This document shows, one piece after another, positions 36,133-44,993 of a stretch of DNA of 64,000 bases. This DNA comes from Paracoccus liaowanqingii (lineage in GTDB: Bacteria > Pseudomonadota > Alphaproteobacteria > Rhodobacterales > Rhodobacteraceae): the NCBI RefSeq assembly GCF_004683865.2, contig NZ_CP040764.1, forward strand, positions 186,001-250,000, in the 5' to 3' direction. Both the position numbers and the translations under genes were made by a program. Every line of letters starts with the position of its first letter. Within the stretch, counting starts at the first letter, position 1. The notes under the pieces are model-generated. The model worked only from the letters and a program-made list of their open reading frames with translations. It ran no database searches and had not been told where the DNA came from.

Positions 36133-36159
36133 TGTAACACCGCCCGCATCCTTGGCGAT
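36133..36159 (+). promoter_or_regulatory. Candidate SigF-type ECF promoter of the bufferin operon
   Basis: In the 323-base gap between the divergent histidine kinase and bufA1, TGTAAC (36133-36138) and CGAT (36156-36159) are 17 bases apart, an ECF-like -35/-10 arrangement about 50 bases before the bufA1 start. The operon encodes its own ECF factor, so autoregulation is expected. The remainder of the gap shows nothing else I can identify. Confidence 0.5.
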
Positions 36160-36209
36160 CTGCCCTTCAGGAAGGTGCCTGACGCCCTTCCGTGATAGGG
36201 AGAACCGAC

Positions 36210-36515
36210 ATGACCGCAACGACCTCGCGCCTCGCCTTGGGCGCCACGCTGGCCTGTGCCATCGGCGCCATGGCCACGACCCCCGTGCAGGCCCAGGAGA
36301 TGGAGAAATGCTTCGGCGTCTCGCCCGCCGGGCAGAACGACTGCGCGGCGGGACCGGGAACGACCTGCGCCGGAACCTCGACCGTCGACTATCAGGGCAA
36401 CGCCTGGACCCTGGTCCCGGCGGGCACCTGCCTGTCGATGGAGCTGCCCGCTGCCGAGGATGGCAGCGCCCGCGCGGCCTCGCTGGAGCCGCTGTCCCGC
36501 GACATCCCCGCCTGA
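36210..36515 (+). CDS. bufA1: Bufferin-type precursor peptide, DUF2282
   Basis: A 101-residue exported peptide precursor. A Sec signal ([22 protein letters not shown]) is followed by a mature part with four cysteines, Cys34, Cys45, Cys53 and Cys74 ([30 protein letters not shown]), the DUF2282 pattern. In characterised bufferins an MNIO enzyme converts cysteines of such precursors to thiooxazoles and the product binds copper in the periplasm; metal choice here is inferred. GGGAGA precedes the ATG at 36210; an upstream in-frame codon at 36192 is less likely. The MNIO gene follows 74 bases later. Confidence 0.88.
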   Translation: MTATTSRLALGATLACAIGAMATTPVQAQEMEKCFGVSPAGQNDCAAGPGTTCAGTSTVDYQGNAWTLVPAGTCLSMELPAAEDGSARAASLEPLSRDIPA

Positions 36516-36588
36516 CCCCCGCCCAAGACCGGCCGGGCGCGACGCCGCGCGCGCCCGCCTTCCCCCCGAGGTCCCAAGGAGGATCGTC

Positions 36589-37431
36589 ATGACCCACCTG
36601 CCCCCGCGCGCCGGCGTCGGATTCAAGCCCGAGCATTTCGCGGCCATCCGCAGCGCCCCGCACCCGGTCTCGTTCTTCGAGATCCATGCCGAGAACTACA
36701 TGGGCGCGGGCGGGCTGCCCCATGCGCAGCTGACGGCGCTGCGGGCCGACCACGCGATCTCGGTCCATGGGGTGGGGCTGTCGATCGGCGGGGCGGACCG
36801 GCCCGACGCCGCGCATCTGATGCGGCTGCGGCGGCTCTGCACCCGCTACGAGCCCGAGAGCTTCTCCGAACATCTGGCCTGGTCCAGCCACGGGACGGAA
36901 TACCTCAACGACCTGCTGCCCCTGCCCTACACGCAGGAGACGGTGGACCGGGTCTGCGCGCATGTGGACGAGGTGCAGGACCGGCTCGGCCGCCGCATGC
37001 TGCTGGAAAATCCCGCGACCTACGTCCTGTTCGCGCAATCTGACATCCCCGAGACGCAGTTCCTGGCCGAGATCGCCTTCCGCACCGGCTGCGGGCTGCT
37101 GCTGGACGTCAACAACGTCTTCGTGTCCTGCACCAACCATCGCACCGATCCGCGTGCCTATCTGGACCGCTTCGCCATGGCCGCCGTGGGCGAGATCCAT
37201 CTGGGCGGGCACGATTCCGAGGACCTGCCCTCGGGCCCGCTGCTGATCGACAGCCACGGGGCGGCGGTGGCCGATCCGGTCTGGACGCTCTATGCCGAGG
37301 TGATCGCCCGCATCGGCCCCCGCCCGACGCTGGTCGAATGGGACAGCGACCTGCCCGCTTGGCCGGTCCTGGCCGCCGAGGCCGCCCGCGCCGACCGGAT
37401 CCTGACCCGGGTGCTTGCCCATGCCGGCTGA
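36589..37431 (+). CDS. bufB: MNIO-family peptide-modifying iron enzyme, DUF692
   Basis: A 280-residue TIM-barrel multinuclear non-haem iron oxidase. Conserved DUF692 motifs in order: [76 protein letters not shown] and [10 protein letters not shown], which provide the His/Asp/Glu/Asn metal ligands. It would oxidise cysteine side chains of BufA1 in the cytoplasm before export. AAGGAGGA lies ahead of the ATG at 36589. The downstream partner gene overlaps its 3' end, implying tight co-production. Confidence 0.95.
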   Translation: MTHLPPRAGVGFKPEHFAAIRSAPHPVSFFEIHAENYMGAGGLPHAQLTALRADHAISVHGVGLSIGGADRPDAAHLMRLRRLCTRYEPESFSEHLAWSSHGTEYLNDLLPLPYTQETVDRVCAHVDEVQDRLGRRMLLENPATYVLFAQSDIPETQFLAEIAFRTGCGLLLDVNNVFVSCTNHRTDPRAYLDRFAMAAVGEIHLGGHDSEDLPSGPLLIDSHGAAVADPVWTLYAEVIARIGPRPTLVEWDSDLPAWPVLAAEAARADRILTRVLAHAG

Positions 37432-38170
37432 GGTCATGGCCCGCTTTCGGGCCGCCCTGCGCGGCGGCGCCCTGCCGCCCGGCGTGACCGCGACCGACCC
37501 GACTGACGCCGCGCGCCGCTTCGACGTCTATCGCAACAACGTGGCCGTCAGCCTGTCGCAGGCCCTGGCCCGGCGCTTTCCGGTGATCCTGCGGCTGGTG
37601 GGCGAGGATTTCTTTCGCGCGCTGGCCCGGGAATACCTGGTGGCCGATCCGCCCCGGACGCCGGTGCTGGCGGAATGGGGCACGGGCTTCGCAGGCTTCC
37701 TGGCAGGCTTTCCGCCGCTGGCGCCGTGGCCGTGGATGGCCGATGTCGCGCGGATCGAGGTCGCGCGGGGCCGGGCCTTCCACGCCGCCGATGCGCGGTC
37801 CCTGGACCCGGCGGCGCTGGCGGGAACCGATCCCGCGCGCCTGTGCCTGCATCTGCATCCGTCGCTGGCGGTGCTGCGGCTGGATCACCCCGCCGTGTCG
37901 ATCTGGCGCCGCCATCAGCCGGGCGCCCCGGACCACCCCCTGCCCGCACTGCCCGAGATCGCGCTGATCCTGCGCGACCCCGGCTTCGACGTGCCGGTCG
38001 AGGCGATCCCCCCCGCCGATGCCGTCCTGATCGAGGCGCTGGCCGGCGGCGCCCCGCTGGCCGAGGCGGCCCTTGCGGCGCAGCAGGTCCAGCCCGGCCA
38101 CGATCCCGGCCCGCGCCTGGTCCGGCTGATGCGCGCGGGCACGATCGTCGAGGGGGTGAGCCCGTGCTGA
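37421..38170 (+). CDS. bufC: MNIO partner protein, DUF2063 (BufC-like)
   Basis: A 249-residue protein with the N-terminal DUF2063 domain ([59 protein letters not shown]), the proposed precursor-recognition partner that delivers the leader peptide to the MNIO enzyme. The C-terminal half ([20 protein letters not shown]) forms a second small domain. The ATG at 37421 overlaps the end of bufB; ATG at 37436 is an alternative. Its stop overlaps the GTG of the DoxX gene. Confidence 0.9.
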   Translation: MPAEVMARFRAALRGGALPPGVTATDPTDAARRFDVYRNNVAVSLSQALARRFPVILRLVGEDFFRALAREYLVADPPRTPVLAEWGTGFAGFLAGFPPLAPWPWMADVARIEVARGRAFHAADARSLDPAALAGTDPARLCLHLHPSLAVLRLDHPAVSIWRRHQPGAPDHPLPALPEIALILRDPGFDVPVEAIPPADAVLIEALAGGAPLAEAALAAQQVQPGHDPGPRLVRLMRAGTIVEGVSPC

Positions 38171-38597
38171 GCCGCTTCAACGCCCTGCCCGCCCGCATCC
38201 CCGCCGACCTGGTGGCGCTGATGCTGCGGGTCTTTCCGGCGCTGGTCTTCTGGCAATCGGGGCGCACCAAGGTCGACGGGCTGAGCATCCGGGAGGCGAC
38301 ATGGTTTCTCTTCGAACACGAATACGCCCTGCCGCTGATCCCGCCCAACGTGGCGGCAGTGCTGGCCACGCTGGCCGAGCACGCGCTGCCGGCACTGATG
38401 ATCCTGGGCCTGCTGACGCGGATCTCGGCCTTGGGGATGCTGGCGATGACGGCGGTGATCCAGATCTTCGTCTATCCCGGCGCATGGATCACGCATGGGC
38501 TGTGGGCGGCGGCGGCGCTGGCGGTCGCGGCGGGGGGCCGGGGCGGATCTCGCTGGATCACCTGCTGCGGCTGGACCGCGCACGGGGGGCGGGCTGA
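38164..38597 (+). CDS. DoxX-family membrane protein, frame broken at a G6 tract
   Basis: A four-helix DoxX protein ([59 protein letters not shown]) that starts with GTG at 38164 inside the bufC end. DoxX proteins regularly accompany bufferin genes and are thought to serve redox or export functions in the membrane. The normal C-terminus [18 protein letters not shown], ending with TGA at 38595-38597, is present but one frame over: the switch is at GGGGGG (38532-38537), where one more G would restore it. As written, the frame instead runs on into the CcdA-like gene. Confidence 0.8.
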
Positions 38598-38598
38598 G

Positions 38599-39330
38599 AT
38601 GGACCTGATCCTCGCCTATCTGGCCGGGCTTCTGACGCTGATCAATCCCTGCGTCCTGCCGGTGCTGCCCATCGTGCTGACCGCCAGCCTGGGCGCCGAC
38701 CCGCGCGGGCCACTGGCGCTGGCGGCGGGCCTGTCGGCGTCCTTCGTGACCCTGGGCCTGGGCATCGCCGCGCTCGGCCCGGCCATCGGGCTGTATCCCG
38801 AGGATGTGGCGCGGGTCGCGGCGCTGGTGATGATCGGCTTCGGCCTGGTGATGCTGACCCCAGCCCTGGGGCGCGGCTTTGCCACCGCCACGGTGGGGCT
38901 GGCGGTCGCCGCCAATGCGCAGATGCCGCAGGGCCGGGGCCGGGGCCGGGGCCAAGGCCGGGGGCTGCGGCAGGAATTCGCGGGCGGCGCGCTTCTGGGC
39001 GCGGTCTGGAGCCCCTGCATCGGCCCCACCCTGGGCGCCGCCATCGCGCTGGCCAGCGCGGGCCGGGACCTGCTGCGCGCGGGCGCGATCATGGCGGCCT
39101 TCGCGCTCGGCGTCTCGACCCTGATCCTGGCGGGGGCCTATGGCCTGCGCGGCCGGCTGCGCCGCCATGCGGGCCGGATGGCCCGCCTGTCCGCCCGCGC
39201 CCGCCCCGCCCTGGGCCTGGCCTTCGTCGCCGTGGGCGCGGCGCTGGCCACCGGCCTTCACCACCGGGCCGAGGCCCTGCTGATCGACCGCCTGCCCGCC
39301 TGGCTGATCGACCTTTCCGTCACCTTCTGA
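38599..39330 (+). CDS. CcdA-like thiol-disulfide membrane transporter
   Basis: A 243-residue protein with six hydrophobic segments. The paired redox cysteines appear as [11 protein letters not shown] near the N-terminus and [12 protein letters not shown] mid-protein, the two conserved Cys of CcdA/DsbD-beta proteins that carry electrons from cytoplasmic thioredoxin to the periplasm. A Gly/Arg/Gln repeat ([11 protein letters not shown]) encoded by GGCCGG-type repeats forms the central loop. It would feed the periplasmic thioredoxin encoded 16 bases downstream. With the upstream frame break, it may be translated as a DoxX fusion or from its own ATG at 38599. Confidence 0.9.
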   Translation: MDLILAYLAGLLTLINPCVLPVLPIVLTASLGADPRGPLALAAGLSASFVTLGLGIAALGPAIGLYPEDVARVAALVMIGFGLVMLTPALGRGFATATVGLAVAANAQMPQGRGRGRGQGRGLRQEFAGGALLGAVWSPCIGPTLGAAIALASAGRDLLRAGAIMAAFALGVSTLILAGAYGLRGRLRRHAGRMARLSARARPALGLAFVAVGAALATGLHHRAEALLIDRLPAWLIDLSVTF

Positions 39331-39346
39331 CCCTCACGAGGACATC

Positions 39347-39757
39347 ATGAACCGTCGCACCCTTCTGATCTCTGCCGCCGCCCTGACCCTGGCCCCCGCG
39401 GCCCGGGCCTCGGATCGGGTCTTCTACACGCCGGGCTTGGCCGAGGCCGCCCTGGAGGCGGGCGAGACCGTCGTGCTGGATTTCTGGACCGACTGGTGCA
39501 GCACCTGCGCCGCCCAGCAGCGCGTCCTGGCCGCGCTGAAGGCCGGGAACCCGGATTACGAGGCGCATCTGCGCTTCATCACCGTCGATTGGGACCAGCA
39601 CGGGCGCGGTCCGCTGTCGCGCGCGCTGGCCATTCCCCGCCGCTCGACCCTGGTGGCGCTGAAGGGCCGGCAGGAGCTGGGCCGCATCGTCGCCGGCACG
39701 GCCCCGGACGACATCGCCGCGCTTCTGGACCGCGCGCTGCACGCCGCGCGGGCATGA
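39347..39757 (+). CDS. Periplasmic thioredoxin-fold protein
   Basis: A 136-residue exported protein with a signal peptide (RRTLLISAAALTLAPAARA, Tat-like RR but short) and a thioredoxin domain with active site FWTDWCSTCAAQQ. The cis-proline region is IPRRSTLVAL. Together with the CcdA-like protein it forms a periplasmic reducing pathway like the C-terminal DsbD module (inference); the likely client is the cysteine-rich bufferin peptide or its metal site. Its stop overlaps the start of the sigma-factor gene. Confidence 0.9.
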   Translation: MNRRTLLISAAALTLAPAARASDRVFYTPGLAEAALEAGETVVLDFWTDWCSTCAAQQRVLAALKAGNPDYEAHLRFITVDWDQHGRGPLSRALAIPRRSTLVALKGRQELGRIVAGTAPDDIAALLDRALHAARA

Positions 39758-40392
39758 CCCAAAGCCCGGATCTGGCGCAGCGCTGGCATTGCCCGGCTGC
39801 GGCAGGCCGGGTTACACTGCACGGGCGCGCGCATCCGCCAGAGGAGGCAGCCCTGGACGGCCAGACTGACTGGGACCTGCTGCTGGCACGGGCCAATTCC
39901 GGCGACGCGGCCGCCTTCCTGCGGCTTCTCACCAAGGTGACACCGCCCCTGCGCTGCCTGATCCGCGCCCGCGGGCGGGGCCTGCCGCCCGACCTGCACG
40001 AGGACATCCTGCAGGAGGTGCTGCTGGCCATCCATCTCAAGCGGCAAAGCTGGGCGCCGGGCAGCCCCGTCCGCCCATGGCTTTACGCGGTGGCGCGCCA
40101 CAAGGTCGTCGATGCCTTCCGGCGGCGCGGTCGCCGGGTGCATCTGCCGATCGAGGACGTGGCCGAGATCCTGGCCTCGGAGGCCGATCCCGCACCCCTG
40201 GCCGCGCATGATGCCGACCGGATGCTGGGGATGATCGACGCCCGCTCGGCCGCCTTGGTACGCGCGGTCCGGCTGGAGGGGCACAGCACCGAGGAGGCCG
40301 CGCAGGGGATGGGCCTGACGGCGGGCGCGGCCCGCGTCGCCCTGCACCGGGCCATGAAACGTCTGTCCGAGCTGGCAGAGAGGATGAAATGA
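39754..40392 (+). CDS. SigF-like ECF sigma factor
   Basis: A 212-residue ECF factor. Region 2 is LHEDILQEVLLAIHLKRQSW with PVRPWLYAVARHKVVDAFRR, and region 4 is VRLEGHSTEEAAQGMGLTAG with ARVALHRAMKRLSELAERMK. The start at 39754 (MTQSPDLAQ) overlaps the thioredoxin stop; about 30 extra residues precede region 2, and an internal start is possible. In Caulobacter a SigF/NrsF pair controls bufferin genes in response to metals; the same pairing here implies autoregulation of the operon. Confidence 0.9.
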   Translation: MTQSPDLAQRWHCPAAAGRVTLHGRAHPPEEAALDGQTDWDLLLARANSGDAAAFLRLLTKVTPPLRCLIRARGRGLPPDLHEDILQEVLLAIHLKRQSWAPGSPVRPWLYAVARHKVVDAFRRRGRRVHLPIEDVAEILASEADPAPLAAHDADRMLGMIDARSAALVRAVRLEGHSTEEAAQGMGLTAGAARVALHRAMKRLSELAERMK

Positions 40393-41030
40393 CGAACCGA
40401 CCCACGACCGAGGATCTGATCCACCGCCTGGCCACCGCCCCGCCCCCGGCGCGGCTGTCCGCGCGCGGGGCCACGGGCACGCTGCTGGGCGCGGCCGCCG
40501 CCACCGTGGGCCTGTTCCTGCTGCTGGTCGGTCCCCGCGCCGACCTTCTGCCCGCCCTGGCCGACCCCCAGGTCCTGGCGAAACTGGTCCTGCCCGTCGC
40601 GCTGTCGGTGCCTGCGCTGTGGCTGGCGCTGCGATCGGCCCGGCCGGGCGCGCGCCTGCCGCTCTGGGTGCTGGCGCTTCCGGCGCTGGTGGCCGCGGGC
40701 CTGTTCCTCGCCCGCCTCGTCCAGACCCCCCCGGGGCTGATCGCCCCCGGCATCCTGGGGCACAGCGCCGCCGCCTGCCTGCTGTCGATCACCGCCCTGT
40801 CCAGCCCGGCCATCGCCTTGGGCCTGACCCTATTCCGCCGCGGCGCCGCCCTGCGCCCGGCCCTGACCGGAGGACTGATCGGGCTTGCCGCCTCGGCCGG
40901 GGTGACGGCGGGCTACGCCCTGCATTGCAACGAGGATTCGCCGCTGTTCTTCACCACTTGGTACGGGCTGGCGATCCTGATCTGCACGACGGCAGGCGCT
41001 TTGGCCGGACGGCGGCTGCTGCGCTGGTAG
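40389..41030 (+). CDS. NrsF-type membrane anti-sigma factor, DUF1109
   Basis: A 213-residue protein with a short cytoplasmic head (TTEDLIHRLATAPPPARLSA) and six predicted helices, the DUF1109 architecture. Two conserved cysteine positions are seen in HSAAACLLSITAL and GYALHCNEDSPLFFTTWYG; in NrsF such cysteines are needed to sense metals. It would hold the SigF-like factor at the membrane until metal binds. The ATG overlaps the sigma stop by four bases. It is the last gene of the operon, with a 250-base convergent spacer beyond. Confidence 0.9.
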   Translation: MTNRPTTEDLIHRLATAPPPARLSARGATGTLLGAAAATVGLFLLLVGPRADLLPALADPQVLAKLVLPVALSVPALWLALRSARPGARLPLWVLALPALVAAGLFLARLVQTPPGLIAPGILGHSAAACLLSITALSSPAIALGLTLFRRGAALRPALTGGLIGLAASAGVTAGYALHCNEDSPLFFTTWYGLAILICTTAGALAGRRLLRW

Positions 41031-41282
41031 ACGGGCCGGCGGGGTGCTGTTCCCCGTGGCGACAGCCGGACACTCCTTCCACAGGTAAAACATCTCGATC
41101 CCCCCGCGCTGGCAGGTCGGAAAGCGGGCGCCCTTAGTGGCCGGGACGATCATGACGGGCGCGACCGCGACACCTGACTTGTCTGATCCGATCCGGCCCG
41201 GCAGATGATCCTGCCCCCGCGCACGGTCGATCCCGACCCCGTCGCGGGTATCGCGCCACGCCCCCCCCTGCGAACCGACCGC

Positions 41283-43307
41283 TCAGGCCCCGGCCAGCGT
41301 CCGGCGGAAGAACGCCGCCGTCAGCGCGATGTCGGTCGCGGCGCGGTCGCTGGTCTCGCCGCCGCCATGGCCGCCAGTCTCGCTGGTGCGCAGCATCACG
41401 TCCTGCCCCGCCTCCTGCAGCTTGAGCGCGAAGCGGCGGGCATGGGCGGGATCGACCCGGTCGTCATGTGCGGGGGCGTCGATCAGGATCGGCGGATAGG
41501 CGACCTCGGCTCGGGGCCGGACCTGATGCAGGGGCGAATAGGCGCGAAGGTAGGCGGCATCCTCGGGAATGTCCGGATCGCCGTATTCCTCGATCCAGGC
41601 CGCCCCGGCGGGATAGAGGTGAAAGCGCAGCATGTCGGTGACCGGCACATCGGCCTTGATCGCCCCCCAGTCCGCCGGGTTGCGCGTTGCCATCACCGCC
41701 GCCAGCAGCCCGCCGTTCGATCCGCCGACGAAGCCCACCCCGCCCGGCGGCGCGATGCCCCGCGCCACCAGATCCCGGGCCACGGCCACGCAATCGTCGA
41801 AGGAGGTCGGGCGCTTCGGCCCCATGGCCTGCCGGTGCCACGAGGGCCCGAACTCTCCGCCCCCGCGCAGATGGGCGACCGCCACGCCGATGCCCCGGTC
41901 CAGCAGCGCCGGGCCGTCGAACTTCAGATAGGGGGCGGGCATAGGCATGCCGTAGCCGCCATAGGCCTGCACCACGACCGGGACGGCCCCCTGCGCCACA
42001 GCTTTCGGCAGGGCCAGATGATAGGGCACCTGCGTGCCGTCCCCGGATCGTGCCTGCAGCAGATGCGCCTGCATGCCCGAGGCGTCGAAGGACGGCTTGG
42101 AGGATGCGACCAGATGGGGCTGCGGCGCCTTGGCCAGGGTGTCCAGGTCGATCCGGTACAGGCTTGGCGGCAGCAGCTGCCCCTCGGCCCAGATGTTCAG
42201 GCGCATGTCGCGCGCGCCCTCGGCATCCGGCTCGATTGCGTGCCAGAGGATCCAGACGGTCGACGCCTCGGCCGGCAGCGGCAGGTCGCGCAGCGGGCCT
42301 TCGGGCTGGCGCAGATCCAGGACCCGCAGCCAGGGCCGCAGGTCGTCATGCCCGGTCATCACCAGCCAGTCGCGCGTCATCAGCAGCTGGTTCGTCCCGC
42401 TGCGCGGACCCGGCACGAAGATCACCCGCTCCAGCGGCGGGCCGTCGAAACGGCGCAGGACGGTGGCGCCGGCGGGGTGGTCGCCATCCTCCTGCGGCTC
42501 CCACACGACGAAGCGGTCGTTGGCGAACTTAGGGGCCAGACGCGGCAGGTCCAGGACGACCCGCCGGCCGTTCTTCTCGACGGCCAGGGTGCTAGAATGG
42601 ATCGTGTGATGGGTCGACAGCAGCAGCGTGCCGTCACCCTCGCCCTCGCCCGGAAGATGGGAGGCCATGGCCTGGACATCGTCCGGCCCCGCCTCGAAGA
42701 TCACCGGCGCATCGTCCAGCGCGGTGCCGCGCGTCCAGGCGCGCACGGTGCGCGGCCACCCCGACCGGGTCGCGTGCCGGGGATGGGTGGCGGCGAAGAC
42801 CAGCAGCCGGTCGGGACCCTGCCAGGCGACCCACTGCCGGGCCAGCGGCGTCTCGAACCCGCCCGGGACGAAATCCCGCGCGGTAAGGTCGAATTCGCGC
42901 CCGACCAGCATGTCGGACCCGTCCAGCGACAGCATCATCATCGCCCGGCCCCGGTCCGGGCGGCCGACCGGGCCGCGCCAGGCCCATTCTTGCCCCGTCT
43001 CGCGGCAATAGGCATCGAGGTCGAAGACCGTCTGCCAAGGCGCATCGGGCGCCGGCGTCAGATCGTCGGGAATGCGCCGCCACAGGCCGCGCGGATGCTC
43101 TGCGTTCTGGTGGAAGTCGTACAGATGGCCGCCGCCCTTGCCGCAGAGGAACAGCTTGTCATCCTCCTCGAGGATGGCGCGCAGGCGCTGCCGGTCGGCC
43201 TCGAAGACCTCGTCATGCAGGCGCCGGGCGACCTCGGCATTGCCCTGCGCGACCAGCGCCGTCGAGCGGGGGGCCTCGGGATCGTCCAGGTCCAGATCGT
43301 CGGGCAT
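41283..43307 (-). CDS. Prolyl oligopeptidase-family (S9) serine peptidase
   Basis: A 674-residue cytoplasmic peptidase with an N-terminal beta-propeller and a C-terminal alpha/beta-hydrolase domain. The catalytic triad is Ser in GFVGGSNGGLLAAVM, Asp in APAHDDRVDPAH and His in ETGGHGGGE. VAHLRGGGEFGPSWHRQAMG is typical of oligopeptidase B/POP members. No signal peptide. It is convergent with the NrsF gene and has no operon partners. Confidence 0.93.
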   Translation of the reverse strand: MPDDLDLDDPEAPRSTALVAQGNAEVARRLHDEVFEADRQRLRAILEEDDKLFLCGKGGGHLYDFHQNAEHPRGLWRRIPDDLTPAPDAPWQTVFDLDAYCRETGQEWAWRGPVGRPDRGRAMMMLSLDGSDMLVGREFDLTARDFVPGGFETPLARQWVAWQGPDRLLVFAATHPRHATRSGWPRTVRAWTRGTALDDAPVIFEAGPDDVQAMASHLPGEGEGDGTLLLSTHHTIHSSTLAVEKNGRRVVLDLPRLAPKFANDRFVVWEPQEDGDHPAGATVLRRFDGPPLERVIFVPGPRSGTNQLLMTRDWLVMTGHDDLRPWLRVLDLRQPEGPLRDLPLPAEASTVWILWHAIEPDAEGARDMRLNIWAEGQLLPPSLYRIDLDTLAKAPQPHLVASSKPSFDASGMQAHLLQARSGDGTQVPYHLALPKAVAQGAVPVVVQAYGGYGMPMPAPYLKFDGPALLDRGIGVAVAHLRGGGEFGPSWHRQAMGPKRPTSFDDCVAVARDLVARGIAPPGGVGFVGGSNGGLLAAVMATRNPADWGAIKADVPVTDMLRFHLYPAGAAWIEEYGDPDIPEDAAYLRAYSPLHQVRPRAEVAYPPILIDAPAHDDRVDPAHARRFALKLQEAGQDVMLRTSETGGHGGGETSDRAATDIALTAAFFRRTLAGA

Positions 43308-43611
43308 GACGGGCCTCCTTGGCTGGCGGATGAAGGGAAGGATGGCGCGCGGGGGAGGAATTTCCTAGCCGGAATTTTCGGCCCGGTCCGGCCAGAAAGC
43401 CGACCCAACCCGCCCTGCCCCGGAAACGGCACCTGTCAGCCGACCGGATACGCGGACAAGCCCGGCGCGCGGCGCAGTCTGACACATCAGGCCCGCCTGC
43501 CGAACAGGCCTCGGCGCGGCTTATGGTCACAGCGGCGCGGACATCATAGTCTTATGGATACATAGCCTTGCGGGATATTTTGACATATTGCCTGAACGTA
43601 CAAGTTTACCG
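43308..43611. other. Divergent spacer between the S9 peptidase and glycosyltransferase genes
   Basis: About 300 bases; GC-rich up to 43,530, then a short AT-richer block (TCTTATGGATACATAG and ATATTTTGACATATTG) that probably contains the glycosyltransferase promoter. I could not assign -35/-10 boxes with confidence. Confidence 0.45.
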
Positions 43612-44856
43612 ATGACGTGGGATCTGGCCTTGAACGACACGCTTCTGCTCTATGCGCCCGTCCCGCTGCATCAGGACGCTCAGGGTGGGTTCTTCGTCGA
43701 ATCCCAGGCCCTGAACGGTCTGCAGCTGTGGACGCGCAACTTTGCCCGCGTCATCGTCATGATGCCGCTGGATCCGGGCCCGCCCCCGCCGGGATGGGTG
43801 CCGGTCCTGCCGGACGATCCCCGGCTGGACAGGGTCGTCTTCGAGGCCCTGCCGATGGCCTTCCGGCCCGACCAGTTCCTGCGCCACCTGCCCGCCACGC
43901 AGCGCCGCATCCGGGCCCTGATCGCCGAGGCGCAATGGCTGAGCTTCGCGATCGGCGGGCTGTTCGGGGACTGGGGCGCGGTGGCCTGCCTGACCGCGCA
44001 CCGGATGGGCCGCCCCTTCGCCGCCTGGACCGACCGCGTCGAATCGCAGGTCGTGCGGCAGGAGATCGGGACCGGGCACTGGCGGGCCAACCTGCGCGCG
44101 CGCCTGACCCACCGGCCCATGGCGATGCTGGAACGCGCCATCGTGCGCCGCGCCGCACTTGGCCTCTTTCACGGGCGCGAGACGTTCGAGGCCTATGCCC
44201 CCTATGCGCGCGGCCCGGCCGAGATCGTCCACGACGTCCATATCTCGGCCGAGGACCATATCGAAGCGGACCGCCTGGCGGCCAAGGCGGCCGAGGCGCT
44301 GACCGGTCCGCTGCAGCTGGTCTATGCGGGCCGGGCCGATCCGATGAAGGGCCCCTTCGACTGGATCGAGGTGCTGGAACGGCTGGCGCAGAAGGGCATC
44401 GATTTCCGCGCTCGCTGGCTGGGGGACGGCACCGACCGCCCCGCGATGCTGGCACGGCTGGAGGCCTCGGGGCTGGCGTCGCGGGTCGAGATGCCGGGCT
44501 TTCTGGTGGACCGGGCCGCCGTGCTGGAGGAGCTGCGCGACGCGCATCTGTTCCTCTTCTGCCACCTGACGCCCGAATCGCCGCGCTGCCTGATCGAGGC
44601 GCTGGCCTCGGGCTGTCCGCTGGCGGGCTATGCCAGCGCCTATTCGACCGACCTGATCGCCGGGCATGGCGGCGGCGCGCTGGTCCCGCGCGGCGACACG
44701 GCGGCGCTGGCGGACCAGATCGCCCAACTGGACGCGAACCGCACGCAGCTGGCGCAGCTGATCCTGAGCGCGGCAGCGGATGGCGCCCCCTTCACCGACA
44801 CGGCTGTCTTCCAGCAGCGCAGCCAGGTCATCCGCGACCATCTGGGCGCCCGCTGA
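43612..44856 (+). CDS. GT4-type glycosyltransferase
   Basis: A 414-residue GT-B fold protein. The C-terminal donor-binding half is clear: LQLVYAGRADPMKGPFDWIE, ARWLGDGTDRPAMLARL, VEMPGFLVDRAAVLEELRDA and HLTPESPRCLIEALASGCPL, where the E-x7-E nucleotide-sugar motif lies. The N-terminal acceptor domain is atypical. A TTG at 43588 is in frame, but the ATG at 43612 is preferred. Acceptor and sugar are unknown; it may build a surface glycan. Confidence 0.85.
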   Translation: MTWDLALNDTLLLYAPVPLHQDAQGGFFVESQALNGLQLWTRNFARVIVMMPLDPGPPPPGWVPVLPDDPRLDRVVFEALPMAFRPDQFLRHLPATQRRIRALIAEAQWLSFAIGGLFGDWGAVACLTAHRMGRPFAAWTDRVESQVVRQEIGTGHWRANLRARLTHRPMAMLERAIVRRAALGLFHGRETFEAYAPYARGPAEIVHDVHISAEDHIEADRLAAKAAEALTGPLQLVYAGRADPMKGPFDWIEVLERLAQKGIDFRARWLGDGTDRPAMLARLEASGLASRVEMPGFLVDRAAVLEELRDAHLFLFCHLTPESPRCLIEALASGCPLAGYASAYSTDLIAGHGGGALVPRGDTAALADQIAQLDANRTQLAQLILSAAADGAPFTDTAVFQQRSQVIRDHLGAR

Positions 44857-44906
44857 CCCCATCGCGCCGACCGCTGGTGTGCGGCTGAAAACCGCAGGCC
44901 CGGTGA

Positions 44907-44941
44907 TGTAATCCTTTTCATGCCCGATGAAACCCATTACA
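44907..44941. promoter_or_regulatory. Paired LacI-type operator ahead of the exported isomerase-like gene
   Basis: TGTAATCCTTTTCAT (44907-44921), a GCCCG spacer, then ATGAAACCCATTACA (44927-44941) form an inverted pair (12 of 15 positions symmetric) ending 52 bases before the ATG at 44994. The half-sites resemble those at 55965-56010 upstream of the LacI-family gene. Confidence 0.65.
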
Positions 44942-44993
44942 TTCCCTCTCAGGCCCCCGGTGGAGCGGGGCGCTGACCGAGGAGGATCTTTCC

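Noticed and set aside
38932..38964. GGCCGG-type tandem repeat that could be read as a regulatory repeat
   Set aside because: It is inside the CcdA-like gene and encodes an in-frame [11 protein letters not shown] loop, so it is explained as coding sequence.
41037..41153. Possible small minus-strand zinc-ribbon protein (RFPTCQRGGIEMFYLWKECPA, with CPACRHGEQ in the next frame)
   Set aside because: The cysteine pairs lie in two different frames, there is no stop or start consistent with a complete protein, and I know no matching family; kept only as a curiosity.
43588..43611. Upstream TTG start for the glycosyltransferase
   Set aside because: The ATG at 43612 begins the protein sensibly and the extra eight residues show no conservation pattern I recognise.
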